Assembly: GCF_004362395.1 (NCBI RefSeq)
Contig: NZ_SNWE01000019.1
Coordinates: 1 to 64,000 of the forward strand
Direction of reading: 5' to 3'
DNA length: 64,000 bases
From: Salegentibacter sp. 24
Lineage (GTDB): Bacteria > Bacteroidota > Bacteroidia > Flavobacteriales > Flavobacteriaceae
Shown: in pieces, positions 8,042 to 16,678 of the stretch
Layout of the letters: each line of letters starts with the position of its first letter
How positions within the stretch are numbered: position 1 is the first letter of the stretch
Translations under genes and position numbers: made by a program
Notes under the pieces: model-generated
The model's input: only the letters and a program-made list of their open reading frames with translations
Database searches by the model: none
What the model was told of the DNA's origin: nothing

Positions 8042-9106
8042 TTAGATCTCATATACCACTCCGGAAGAATGGTCATTTTTTGCACCGGTTACTGACTTTA
8101 AAACATTTACCTCTTCCCGAAGCTTTAAAACCCCCAACAGACCAAAGATTAAAGCTTCTTTGTAATTGATGATCTCCTGGGAAGGGATGGTAAAATGACA
8201 TTTAGAGCTTTCCCTTAAATGTTTAATAAGGAAGCTATTAAAAGTGCCGCCCCCGGTCAATAATACTTTTGAATCTGGTTGATTGTCAAGTGTTTTTGAT
8301 ATTTGTTCGGCAACATGCAGGCCGTAGGTGTGAAGCACATCCGGGAGGTTTCCTTTGTACTGTTCCAGGATCGGGAAAACTGCAGATTTCACCCATTCAA
8401 TTCCTAAAGATTTAGGCGGTTTTTGATCATAAAAGGAGAGGTTATTCAGCTTTTTGAGCAGGTCTTTGTTCAGCTTACCTGCCCCTGCCAGCTTACCTCC
8501 TTCATCAAATTCTTTTCCTAATTGCTGTGCATAATAATTGATCACCGTATTTACCGCGCAAATATCATAAGCCAGGCGCTGGCCATTTTTTTCTGTGGAA
8601 ATATTTGCGAATCCGCCCAAGTTCAAACAATACCGATACTCTGGGAAGAGCAATTGATCGCCCACGGGTACCAGCGGCGCACCCTGCCCGCCAAGGGCTA
8701 CATCCTGCACCCTGAAATCGCAAATTACGGTCTGACCTGTGAGGTAAGCCAGCTCCGGTAAATTTCCGATCTGTAAGGTATACTTATTTTCCGGCTCGTG
8801 CTTTATGGTATGACCATGGCTGCTTACCGCATCTATATTCTTTATTTGGTGGGTCTCAATAAAACGAGAGATGATCCCCGCCAAAAAATTTGTATACTTC
8901 TTATTGAGCTCTTCTAAACCTTCTTCCGAATAATTGATGGCTGCGGCTAAAGTTTCCTGCCAATTTAAAGGATAAGGAACGGTTTCAGACCTTGTAATCT
9001 TATAACTCCAGGAGTCTTTAAAATCGAAATTAACATAGACCAGATCGATACCATCCAGGGAAGTCCCCGACATTACACCAATAATTTTGTAGTTAGCTTT
9101 TTTCAT
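8042..9106 (-). CDS. anmK: Anhydro-N-acetylmuramic acid kinase
   Basis: A 354-residue kinase of the actin/hexokinase fold. It hydrolyses and phosphorylates 1,6-anhydro-MurNAc during cell-wall recycling, yielding MurNAc-6-phosphate. The N-terminal ATP-site signature GVMSGTSLDGID is at residues 10-21, and LLTGGGTFN near the C terminus fits the family. I choose the ATG at 9106 because an upstream in-frame extension to 9169 would run through the divergent promoter of the acyl-CoA dehydrogenase gene and adds no conserved sequence. The gene is transcribed divergently from that neighbour. Confidence 0.93.
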   Translation of the reverse strand: MKKANYKIIGVMSGTSLDGIDLVYVNFDFKDSWSYKITRSETVPYPLNWQETLAAAINYSEEGLEELNKKYTNFLAGIISRFIETHQIKNIDAVSSHGHTIKHEPENKYTLQIGNLPELAYLTGQTVICDFRVQDVALGGQGAPLVPVGDQLLFPEYRYCLNLGGFANISTEKNGQRLAYDICAVNTVINYYAQQLGKEFDEGGKLAGAGKLNKDLLKKLNNLSFYDQKPPKSLGIEWVKSAVFPILEQYKGNLPDVLHTYGLHVAEQISKTLDNQPDSKVLLTGGGTFNSFLIKHLRESSKCHFTIPSQEIINYKEALIFGLLGVLKLREEVNVLKSVTGAKNDHSSGVVYEI

Positions 9107-9130
9107 ATTCGTAAAATTAATGAAACTAAA

Positions 9131-9161
9131 TTGAAAATTACACACCAAAACTTTACCTTTG
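9131..9161 (+). promoter_or_regulatory. Promoter of the acyl-CoA dehydrogenase gene
   Basis: TTG (9131-9133), a 20-base spacer and TACCTTTG (9154-9161) match the Bacteroidetes consensus. Transcription would begin near 9168, about 32 bases before the ATG at 9200. Confidence 0.7.
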
Positions 9162-9199
9162 ATGATCAAAATTAGATTTTCCTAAATTAAAATAATAAT

Positions 9200-10342
9200 A
9201 TGGATTTCAAACTTACAGAAGAACATATAATGATTCGCGATGCCGCGCGTGATTTTGCCAGAAACGAATTGTTGCCCGGTGTCATTGAAAGAGATGAGAA
9301 ACAGGAATTTCCCGCAGCACAGGTTAAGAAGATGGGAGAGCTTGGTTTTCTTGGGATGATGGCCTCTCCAGAATATGGCGGTGGCGGAATGGATACCATT
9401 TCTTATATTCTGGCGATGGAGGAAATTTCAAAAATTGATGCTTCTGCTTCAGTTGTTATGTCGGTAAATAACTCATTGGTTTGCTGGGGGCTTGATACCT
9501 ATGCTAATGAGGAGCAAAAAGAAAAATATCTTTCTAAACTTACTACCGGTGAAAAATTGGGGGCCTTTTGCCTCTCAGAACCCGAAGCCGGCAGTGACGC
9601 GACTTCACAACGAACCACCGCTATAGATAAAGGTGACCATTATTTATTAAACGGAACAAAGAACTGGATTACCAACGGAAGTTCAGCCGATTATTATATT
9701 GTTATTGCACAAACCGACAGGGAGAAAAAACATAAAGGGATCAATGCCTTTATCGTAGAAAAGAACGAGGAAGGATTTGAAATCGGGCCGAAAGAACAAA
9801 AAATGGGAATTCGCGGAAGCGATACTCATTCCTTAAATTTCAATGATGTGAAGGTTCCCAAAGAAAACAGAATTGGTGAGGATGGTTTCGGTTTTAAATT
9901 CGCGATGAAAACACTTTCTGGTGGCAGAATTGGTATTGCAGCCCAGGCGCTGGGAATTGCTTCAGGCGCTTACGAACTGGCTTTGGACTATTCAAAACAA
10001 CGCAAGGCCTTTGGTACCGAGATTTGCAACCACCAGGCGATTGCTTTTAAACTGGCCGATATGTATACCTCCATTGAGGCTTCAAGACATTTGGTAATGA
10101 AGGCAGCCTGGGATAAAGACCAGGGCGGAAACTATGACCTTACCGGGGCCATGGCCAAAGTTTATGCCTCTAAAACCGCCATGGATGTTACCACGGAAGC
10201 GGTACAGGTGCACGGTGGTAACGGTTATGTAAAAGAATACCACGTAGAACGCCTGATGCGGGACGCTAAAATCACCCAGATCTACGAAGGCACTTCGGAA
10301 ATTCAAAAAATTGTAATTTCCAGGGCAATTTTAAAGGATTAA
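9200..10342 (+). CDS. Acyl-CoA dehydrogenase (short-chain/butyryl type)
   Basis: A 380-residue FAD enzyme that makes the first alpha-beta double bond in acyl-CoA breakdown and passes electrons to ETF. The FAD/substrate signature LSEPEAGSDA lies at 125-134. The C-terminal IYEGTSEIQ (361-369) carries the catalytic glutamate Glu363 in the position used by short- and medium-chain enzymes. Length and motifs fit the 380-residue BCD/SCAD group, but chain length or branched-chain preference cannot be read from sequence. The gene is monocistronic, between a consensus promoter and a hairpin terminator. No other beta-oxidation gene is nearby. Confidence 0.92.
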   Translation: MDFKLTEEHIMIRDAARDFARNELLPGVIERDEKQEFPAAQVKKMGELGFLGMMASPEYGGGGMDTISYILAMEEISKIDASASVVMSVNNSLVCWGLDTYANEEQKEKYLSKLTTGEKLGAFCLSEPEAGSDATSQRTTAIDKGDHYLLNGTKNWITNGSSADYYIVIAQTDREKKHKGINAFIVEKNEEGFEIGPKEQKMGIRGSDTHSLNFNDVKVPKENRIGEDGFGFKFAMKTLSGGRIGIAAQALGIASGAYELALDYSKQRKAFGTEICNHQAIAFKLADMYTSIEASRHLVMKAAWDKDQGGNYDLTGAMAKVYASKTAMDVTTEAVQVHGGNGYVKEYHVERLMRDAKITQIYEGTSEIQKIVISRAILKD

Positions 10343-10363
10343 TTTTCCAATAGTTAAGCATAT

Positions 10364-10397
10364 AAAAGTCCGATTTTTATAAAGTCGGGCTTTTTTT
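10364..10397 (+). terminator. Terminator of the acyl-CoA dehydrogenase gene
   Basis: A stem AAGTCCGA/TCGGGCTT (one G-U pair) is followed by a run of seven or more T residues, starting 22 bases after the stop codon. Confidence 0.8.
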
Positions 10398-10545
10398 ATG
10401 CCTAATACTCGGTTTATAAATTAAAGAATCAATAATAGATACGGGGTCAAATTATATAATTATCATTTATACCAATTTTAATTAATTTTAACGAATTTCT
10501 TCTTACTTTAAGTGATTAAGACTTCATAATATTTATCTAAATAGG

Positions 10546-10553
10546 TAATTTTG
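10546..10553 (+). promoter_or_regulatory. Possible promoter -7 element of gltBD
   Basis: TAATTTTG matches TAnnTTTG and lies 28 bases upstream of the gltB ATG in an AT-rich intergenic region (10398-10580). No clear -33 TTG is present at the right distance, so activation by a regulator is possible. Confidence 0.4.
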
Positions 10554-10580
10554 AAACAATAACTTAAGGACGAAAAGGAC

Positions 10581-13500
10581 ATGAAATTAAAAAAACAGGG
10601 GCTCTATTCACCCGAATTTGAGCATGATAATTGTGGGGCAGGTTTTATATGTAATCTCAAAGGCAAAAGAACGAATGATATAATTCATAAAGCCTTAGAC
10701 ATCCTCATTCGCCTGGAACACAGAGGTGCGGTAAGTGCAGATGGTAAAACAGGTGATGGTGCCGGTATTTTAATAGAAATTCCTCATGATTTCTTTAAAA
10801 AAACCTGTGAGTTTAAACTCCCAGATTTTAAGCAATATGCAGTTGGAATGGTCTTTCTTCCCCAATCTGAAAATCAGCGCAGAATTTGTCGCGAGATTTT
10901 TGAAGAAGAAATCATCGGCCAGGGCCTGAATCTCATTGGCTGGCGTGAAGTGCCGGTGAACAGATCCTGCCTGGGAAGCATCGCTTCACTTACTGAGCCG
11001 AATGTACAACAGGTTTTCATTGGAAAAGGAGATGATGTATCGGATGAAAGTTTTAACGCAAAGCTTTTTGCTGCCCGGAAAATCGCAGAACACAGAATTG
11101 AAAAATCAGAACTTTCTGAAGCTGAATATTTTTACCTGCCAAGTTTATCAACCAATACCATTATTTACAAAGGTTTATTGATGCCCCAGGATATCAATAC
11201 CTATTATCGTGATCTTAACGAGCCCGATGTGGTAACCAAACTCGCTCTGGTACACCAGCGGTTCTCTACCAACACCTTTCCAACCTGGGATTTGGCACAA
11301 CCCTTCCGATATATGTGTCATAACGGGGAGATCAACACCTTACGTGGAAATTTAAGCCGAATGAAAGCCAGGGAAGAGCTTTTTGAAAGCGAAAAATTCG
11401 GGGAAGATTTAAAAGAAGTTATTCCAATTGTCCCTGAAGGAAAATCAGATTCCGCCTCCATGGATATGGTACTGGAATTACTGCTTCAAACCGGAAGATC
11501 ATTACCGGAAGCCATTATGATGATGGTTCCTGAAGCCTGGGAGAAAAACCCTACGATGGCTGACGATAAGAAAGCATTTTACGAATACAATGCCTGTATT
11601 ATGGAACCCTGGGATGGACCGGCTTCTATTCCCTTTACAGATGGAAAATACATCGGTGCCTTACTGGACAGAAATGGTTTGCGCCCCTCCAGGTATACCC
11701 TGACCAAAGATGGTTATGTTATTATGTCTTCTGAAACCGGGGTGCTCGAGGTAAAACCAGAGAATGTCGAGCTACATGGCCGACTGGAACCCGGAAGAAT
11801 GTTCCTTGTGGATATGCAGGAAGGCCGAATCATTGGTGATGAAGAGGTGAAACAAAAAATAATTTCCGAAAGACCCTACAGGAAATGGTTGGATGAAAAC
11901 TTACTGAACCTTTCCCAGGTAGCTTATACCGGCAACAAAACCCCGGTTGAGAAAATTGACATCAATACCCGTCAAAAACTCTTCGGCTATACCCAGGAAG
12001 ACATAAAAACCATTATTATGCCCATGGCCCTGCAGGGAAAAGAAGCCATTGGTTCGATGGGAGCGGATATTCCCTTAGCGGTTCTTTCAGATAAATCACA
12101 GCTCTTATTCAATTATTTCAAACAACTCTTTGCCCAGGTAACCAACCCGCCCCTGGACGGAATCAGGGAAGAAATTGTTACCGATATCAGCCTGGCTATC
12201 GGGGAGGACCGGAATTTATTTGATATCATACCAGAGCAGTCCAAAAAACTCAGGATTCAAAATCCAGTGATTTCCAACGAGGATTTGGATAAAATAAAAT
12301 ATATAGAACACCCAGACTTTAAAACCGCCTCTATCTCAATTTTATATGAGGCCAACAAAGGTCTTAACGGACTTGAAACAAGGCTGGATGAAATTATTTA
12401 TGAAATTAATGACGCGGTAGATAAAGGTTGTAACGTAATTATTCTTACCGATCGAAATGCCGACCCCAGCCTGGCGCCTATTCCTTCCCTGCTTGCCTGT
12501 TCTTTTGTACACCACGGTGTGAAAAAACACAACAGACGATCTTCTTTCGGGATCGTGATAGAATCGGCAGAACCAAGGGAGCCTCATCATTTTGCACTCT
12601 TATTCGGATATGGTGCAAGCGCTATCAACCCTTATATGGTGAACGAAATTATTTACAGCCTGGTTGAGGAAAAAGAGATTGAAGTAGATGATCCCGAAGT
12701 TGCTGTGGAGAATTTTAACGTAGCTATTGGAAAAGGGATCGTGAAGATTATGAACAAAATCGGTATCTCTACCCTTCACTCCTATCGCGGCGCACAAATT
12801 TTTGAGATCCTTGGATTAAATCAGAAGTTTGTCGATAAATATTTCACCAATACCCCAACCCGAATCGAGGGAATTGGCTTGTATGAGGTGGAAAAAGAAA
12901 TTCAAAAGCGTTTTGAAAATGCCTTTGCTCCCAAGAAAACAGATACCGACCTGGACCTGGAAATTGGAGGTGATTATCGTTGGAGAAGAACCGGGGAAAG
13001 ACATATGTTCAACCCGGCCACCGTCGCAAAGCTTCAGCAGGCAGTAAAACAAAACAGCACAAAAGCATACCAGGAATATTCCAGTTTAATAAACGAACAA
13101 AGCGAGCGTTTAATGACGCTTCGTGGAATGTTTAAATTCCGGGATTTAAATCCCGTTCCCATTGAGGAAGTAGAGCCCTGGACAGAAATCGTAAAACGAT
13201 TTAAAACCGGTGCCATGTCTTTTGGCTCGATAAGTAAAGAAGCCCACGAGAATCTTGCAGTGGCGATGAACCGTATGCAGGGAAAAAGCAACTCTGGCGA
13301 AGGGGGTGAAGATCCTCAACGATTTCACAAAGATCTTGATGGAAACTGGAGAAACTCTGCCATTAAGCAGGTCGCATCAGGAAGATTCGGGGTTTCGATA
13401 AACTACCTGAGTAATGCCAAAGAAATTCAGATTAAAATGGCCCAGGGTGCAAAACCTGGAGAAGGAGGGCAATTGCCGGGACCCAAAGTAAATCCCGATA

Positions 13501-15104
13501 TTGCAAAAACCCGAAATTCCACGCCATATGTAGGATTAATTTCCCCTCCACCCCACCATGATATTTATTCCATTGAGGATCTGGCACAATTGATCTTTGA
13601 CCTTAAAAACGCCAATCGCGAAGCGAGGATCAATGTGAAACTCGTCTCTAAGGTGGGCGTGGGAACCATTGCTGCTGGTGTGGCAAAAGCCAAAGCCGAC
13701 GTAGTACTTATTTCCGGCTTTGATGGTGGTACGGGGGCATCCCCGCTTACTTCCTTGCGTCACGCAGGTTTGCCATGGGAACTTGGAATTGCCGAAGCCC
13801 AACAGACCCTACTGCTCAACAACCTAAGAAACAGGATCGTGGTAGAGTGTGATGGCCAGTTAAAAACCGGTCGTGATGTGGCCGTTGCTGCTTTGCTTGG
13901 TGCAGAAGAATTTGGTTTTTCAACAGCACCGCTGGTGGCTTCAGGTTGTATTATGATGCGGGCATGCCATTTAAACACCTGCCCTGTGGGTATCGCTACA
14001 CAAAACCCGGAACTTCGTAAGAAGTTTAAGGGTACCCCGGAAGATGTGATCAATTTTATGTATTTCATTGCACAGGAACTACGCCAGATTATGGCCGATC
14101 TTGGGTTTAGAACAATCAACGAAATGGTTGGGCAAAGCCAGAAACTGGACATGAACCGGGCGATATCGCATTATAAAGCACAGGGATTAGACCTTTCCAA
14201 TATCTTGTATAAGCCGAAAATCGACGAAGATATGCCGCTATACAATACGCAAACCCAGGACCACAATCTGGAAAACGTGCTGGATTTTGAAATATTAAAA
14301 CAGGCCCATCCGGCCATTTACCGTAAGGAAAAAATGAGCTTGGATTTTCCAATAAGTAACATTAACCGAACAACGGGAGCCATTTTGAGTAATGAAATCT
14401 CAAAGATTCACGGTGCAAAAGGATTACCTGAAGGCACACTGACCTTAAATTTCACCGGTTCCGGAGGGCAAAGCTTTGGTGCTTTTTCTACCAAAGGATT
14501 AACGATGAATATCACCGGAAATTCTAATGATTACTTAGGAAAAGGGCTCTCTGGAGCAACGCTAAGTGTTAGAAAACCTAAAGAAGCAACTTTCAAATCC
14601 AATGAAAACGTCATCATCGGCAATGTGGCCCTGTATGGTGCCACAGACGGCGAGGCATATATCAATGGAATTGGCGGGGAGCGGTTCTGTGTAAGGAACT
14701 CAGGTGCAAAAGCGGTTATTGAAGGCATTGGCGACCACGGCTGTGAATACATGACCGGAGGAATTGCGGTTATTCTAGGAAAGATAGGAAGGAATTTCGC
14801 TGCCGGAATGAGCGGGGGAATCGCTTATATCTATAATGCCGATAATAACCTGGACAAACATAATTTTAATATGGAGATGATCGGTTTAGAGGATCCTTCC
14901 CCGGAAAACAAGTCAGAATTAAAAGAACTTATCGAAAACCACTATCGATATACCGAAAGCGATCTGGCCAGGGAAATTCTTGAAAACTGGAATGAAAATG
15001 CAGGTAAATTCATAAAAGTAATGCCTATAGAATTTAAAAAAGCATTACAGAGAATGGAAGAAGAAAAAATGAAAAAAGAACAAGTAGAACTCAAAACAGC
15101 ATAA
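10581..15104 (+). CDS. gltB: Glutamate synthase large (alpha) subunit
   Basis: A 1507-residue glutaminase/synthase subunit that makes glutamate from glutamine and 2-oxoglutarate, with reducing power from GltD. The precursor has a 17-residue propeptide before the class-II amidotransferase nucleophile Cys18 (HDNCGAGF). The FMN-binding synthase domain is in the second half. It is followed by the 3Fe-4S cysteines Cys1123, Cys1129 and Cys1134 (C-x5-C-x4-C). The C-terminal GXGXG beta-helix domain (about 1270-1470) is intact. The length is normal for bacterial GltB. gltD follows after two bases. Together with the nearby amino-acid dehydrogenase this forms the ammonium-assimilation part of the window. 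Confidence 0.97.
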   Translation: MKLKKQGLYSPEFEHDNCGAGFICNLKGKRTNDIIHKALDILIRLEHRGAVSADGKTGDGAGILIEIPHDFFKKTCEFKLPDFKQYAVGMVFLPQSENQRRICREIFEEEIIGQGLNLIGWREVPVNRSCLGSIASLTEPNVQQVFIGKGDDVSDESFNAKLFAARKIAEHRIEKSELSEAEYFYLPSLSTNTIIYKGLLMPQDINTYYRDLNEPDVVTKLALVHQRFSTNTFPTWDLAQPFRYMCHNGEINTLRGNLSRMKAREELFESEKFGEDLKEVIPIVPEGKSDSASMDMVLELLLQTGRSLPEAIMMMVPEAWEKNPTMADDKKAFYEYNACIMEPWDGPASIPFTDGKYIGALLDRNGLRPSRYTLTKDGYVIMSSETGVLEVKPENVELHGRLEPGRMFLVDMQEGRIIGDEEVKQKIISERPYRKWLDENLLNLSQVAYTGNKTPVEKIDINTRQKLFGYTQEDIKTIIMPMALQGKEAIGSMGADIPLAVLSDKSQLLFNYFKQLFAQVTNPPLDGIREEIVTDISLAIGEDRNLFDIIPEQSKKLRIQNPVISNEDLDKIKYIEHPDFKTASISILYEANKGLNGLETRLDEIIYEINDAVDKGCNVIILTDRNADPSLAPIPSLLACSFVHHGVKKHNRRSSFGIVIESAEPREPHHFALLFGYGASAINPYMVNEIIYSLVEEKEIEVDDPEVAVENFNVAIGKGIVKIMNKIGISTLHSYRGAQIFEILGLNQKFVDKYFTNTPTRIEGIGLYEVEKEIQKRFENAFAPKKTDTDLDLEIGGDYRWRRTGERHMFNPATVAKLQQAVKQNSTKAYQEYSSLINEQSERLMTLRGMFKFRDLNPVPIEEVEPWTEIVKRFKTGAMSFGSISKEAHENLAVAMNRMQGKSNSGEGGEDPQRFHKDLDGNWRNSAIKQVASGRFGVSINYLSNAKEIQIKMAQGAKPGEGGQLPGPKVNPDIAKTRNSTPYVGLISPPPHHDIYSIEDLAQLIFDLKNANREARINVKLVSKVGVGTIAAGVAKAKADVVLISGFDGGTGASPLTSLRHAGLPWELGIAEAQQTLLLNNLRNRIVVECDGQLKTGRDVAVAALLGAEEFGFSTAPLVASGCIMMRACHLNTCPVGIATQNPELRKKFKGTPEDVINFMYFIAQELRQIMADLGFRTINEMVGQSQKLDMNRAISHYKAQGLDLSNILYKPKIDEDMPLYNTQTQDHNLENVLDFEILKQAHPAIYRKEKMSLDFPISNINRTTGAILSNEISKIHGAKGLPEGTLTLNFTGSGGQSFGAFSTKGLTMNITGNSNDYLGKGLSGATLSVRKPKEATFKSNENVIIGNVALYGATDGEAYINGIGGERFCVRNSGAKAVIEGIGDHGCEYMTGGIAVILGKIGRNFAAGMSGGIAYIYNADNNLDKHNFNMEMIGLEDPSPENKSELKELIENHYRYTESDLAREILENWNENAGKFIKVMPIEFKKALQRMEEEKMKKEQVELKTA

Positions 15105-15106
15105 TT

Positions 15107-16567
15107 ATGGGTAAGATAGGAGGTTTTTTGGAATATGACCGTAAGGTGGAAGCGACAGAAGCTGTTGAGAAGCGAGTTAAAGATTATAAAGAATTCACCA
15201 AGGAAATGTCTCCCGAGGAACTCGGGGTACAGGGAGCCAGGTGTATGGATTGTGGAATTCCCTTTTGTCACAGTGGCTGCCCGGTTGGAAACTTGATCCC
15301 GGATTTCAATCACGCGGTTTACAAAAACGATTGGAAAAAGGCACTTAATATTTTACACGGCACAAATAATTTTCCTGAATTTACTGGAAGATTATGCCCC
15401 GCTCCTTGCGAATCTGCCTGTGTACTTGGAATTACAGATCCACCGGTGGCCATTGAGCTAATTGAGAAATATATAGTAGAACGCGGGTTTAAAGAAGGCT
15501 GGATCACCCCACAACCCCCGAGGGTCAGAACCGGCAAAACAGTAGCTGTTGTAGGATCTGGTCCTGCCGGACTTGCAGCTGCGCAACAACTTAATCGTGC
15601 CGGGCATCAGGTTACTGTCTTTGAGCGTGATAAAAAAATTGGTGGCCTACTGCGATACGGAATTCCAGATTTTAAAATGGAAAAACATGTCATAGATCGT
15701 CGGGTTAATGTTATGAAAGAAGAAGGAATAAAGTTTGAAACCGGGGTTCACGTAGGAGAAAACTATGAAGTCGAAAAACTTAAAGCCTTCGATTCTGTGG
15801 TACTTTGTGGGGGAGCGACCAAACGCAGGCACCTTCCTATTGAAGGCGCCGAAGGCGACGGGGTCATGCAGGCAATGGATTTTTTAAAGACCAACAACGA
15901 AGTGGTAGACGGATTGAAAGAACAAACCGAAAAATACTCGGCTGCAGGTAAAAATGTAATTGTTATTGGTGGTGGTGACACAGGTTCTGACTGTGTGGGA
16001 ACTTCCAATCGCCACGGTGCAAAATCGGTTACGAATTTTGAGATCATGCCCATGCCGACAGCGCAAAGGGATAATGAAAACCCCTGGCCTTACTGGCCTT
16101 TTACCCTGAAAACCACTTCCTCCCATGAGGAAGGCGTTGAGCGTAACTGGAGCATAAATACCAAAGAATTTATTCGAGATAAAGAAGGAAATTTAAAGGC
16201 CTTAAAAACTATAAATATCGAATGGGTTAAAGGTAAAAACGGAAGACCGCAGTTACAAGAAGTGGAAGGTTCGGAGAAAGAATGGCCCTGTGAACTGGTA
16301 CTTCTGGCCTTAGGTTTTACCGGACCGGAAACAAGCTTAAGTGAACAATTAGGCCTGGAACTGGATAGCCGAACCAATATCAAAGGAAATGAAGCTTACC
16401 AGACTAATGTCCCGCATATATTTACTGCCGGTGATATGCGCCGAGGACAATCCTTGATTGTCTGGGCGATTTCTGAAGGCCGTGAAGCGGCTTATCACGT
16501 GGATAAATACCTTATGGGAAAATCTATGCTGCCAAGAAAAGGGGAAGGCGATCTTCCTGCTGCTTAA
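15107..16567 (+). CDS. gltD: Glutamate synthase small (beta) subunit
   Basis: A 486-residue FAD-containing NAD(P)H oxidoreductase that feeds electrons to GltB. The N-terminal adrenodoxin-like Fe-S region shows Cys46, Cys49, Cys54, Cys58 and Cys97, Cys101, Cys105. The FAD-binding motif GSGPAG lies at 150-155 and the nucleotide-binding GGGDTGSDC at 288-296. The length matches GltD. It begins two bases after the gltB stop codon and is certainly in the same operon. Confidence 0.97.
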   Translation: MGKIGGFLEYDRKVEATEAVEKRVKDYKEFTKEMSPEELGVQGARCMDCGIPFCHSGCPVGNLIPDFNHAVYKNDWKKALNILHGTNNFPEFTGRLCPAPCESACVLGITDPPVAIELIEKYIVERGFKEGWITPQPPRVRTGKTVAVVGSGPAGLAAAQQLNRAGHQVTVFERDKKIGGLLRYGIPDFKMEKHVIDRRVNVMKEEGIKFETGVHVGENYEVEKLKAFDSVVLCGGATKRRHLPIEGAEGDGVMQAMDFLKTNNEVVDGLKEQTEKYSAAGKNVIVIGGGDTGSDCVGTSNRHGAKSVTNFEIMPMPTAQRDNENPWPYWPFTLKTTSSHEEGVERNWSINTKEFIRDKEGNLKALKTINIEWVKGKNGRPQLQEVEGSEKEWPCELVLLALGFTGPETSLSEQLGLELDSRTNIKGNEAYQTNVPHIFTAGDMRRGQSLIVWAISEGREAAYHVDKYLMGKSMLPRKGEGDLPAA

Positions 16568-16595
16568 TTTTAGAATTTAAATAAATTGTGGGTTA

Positions 16596-16678
16596 AAATG
16601 GCTGTTTGAAAGGTTTTAATTGTGTCAGACTAAAGAAGTTTGAGAATAATTATTTACAAATCTACCAAACAGCCATTT
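16596..16678. repeat. 13-bp inverted repeat between convergent genes
   Basis: AAATGGCTGTTTG (16596-16608) and its exact reverse complement (16666-16678) flank 57 bases. The right arm overlaps the stop codon of the minus-strand gene. It may act as a bidirectional terminator for gltD and the secreted protein gene, although the loop is long and there is no clean T run. Confidence 0.55.

Noticed and set aside
9107-9169. N-terminal extension of anmK
   Set aside because: The extra 21 codons cover the divergent promoter (9131-9161) and have no family similarity; the ATG at 9106 gives the standard N terminus.
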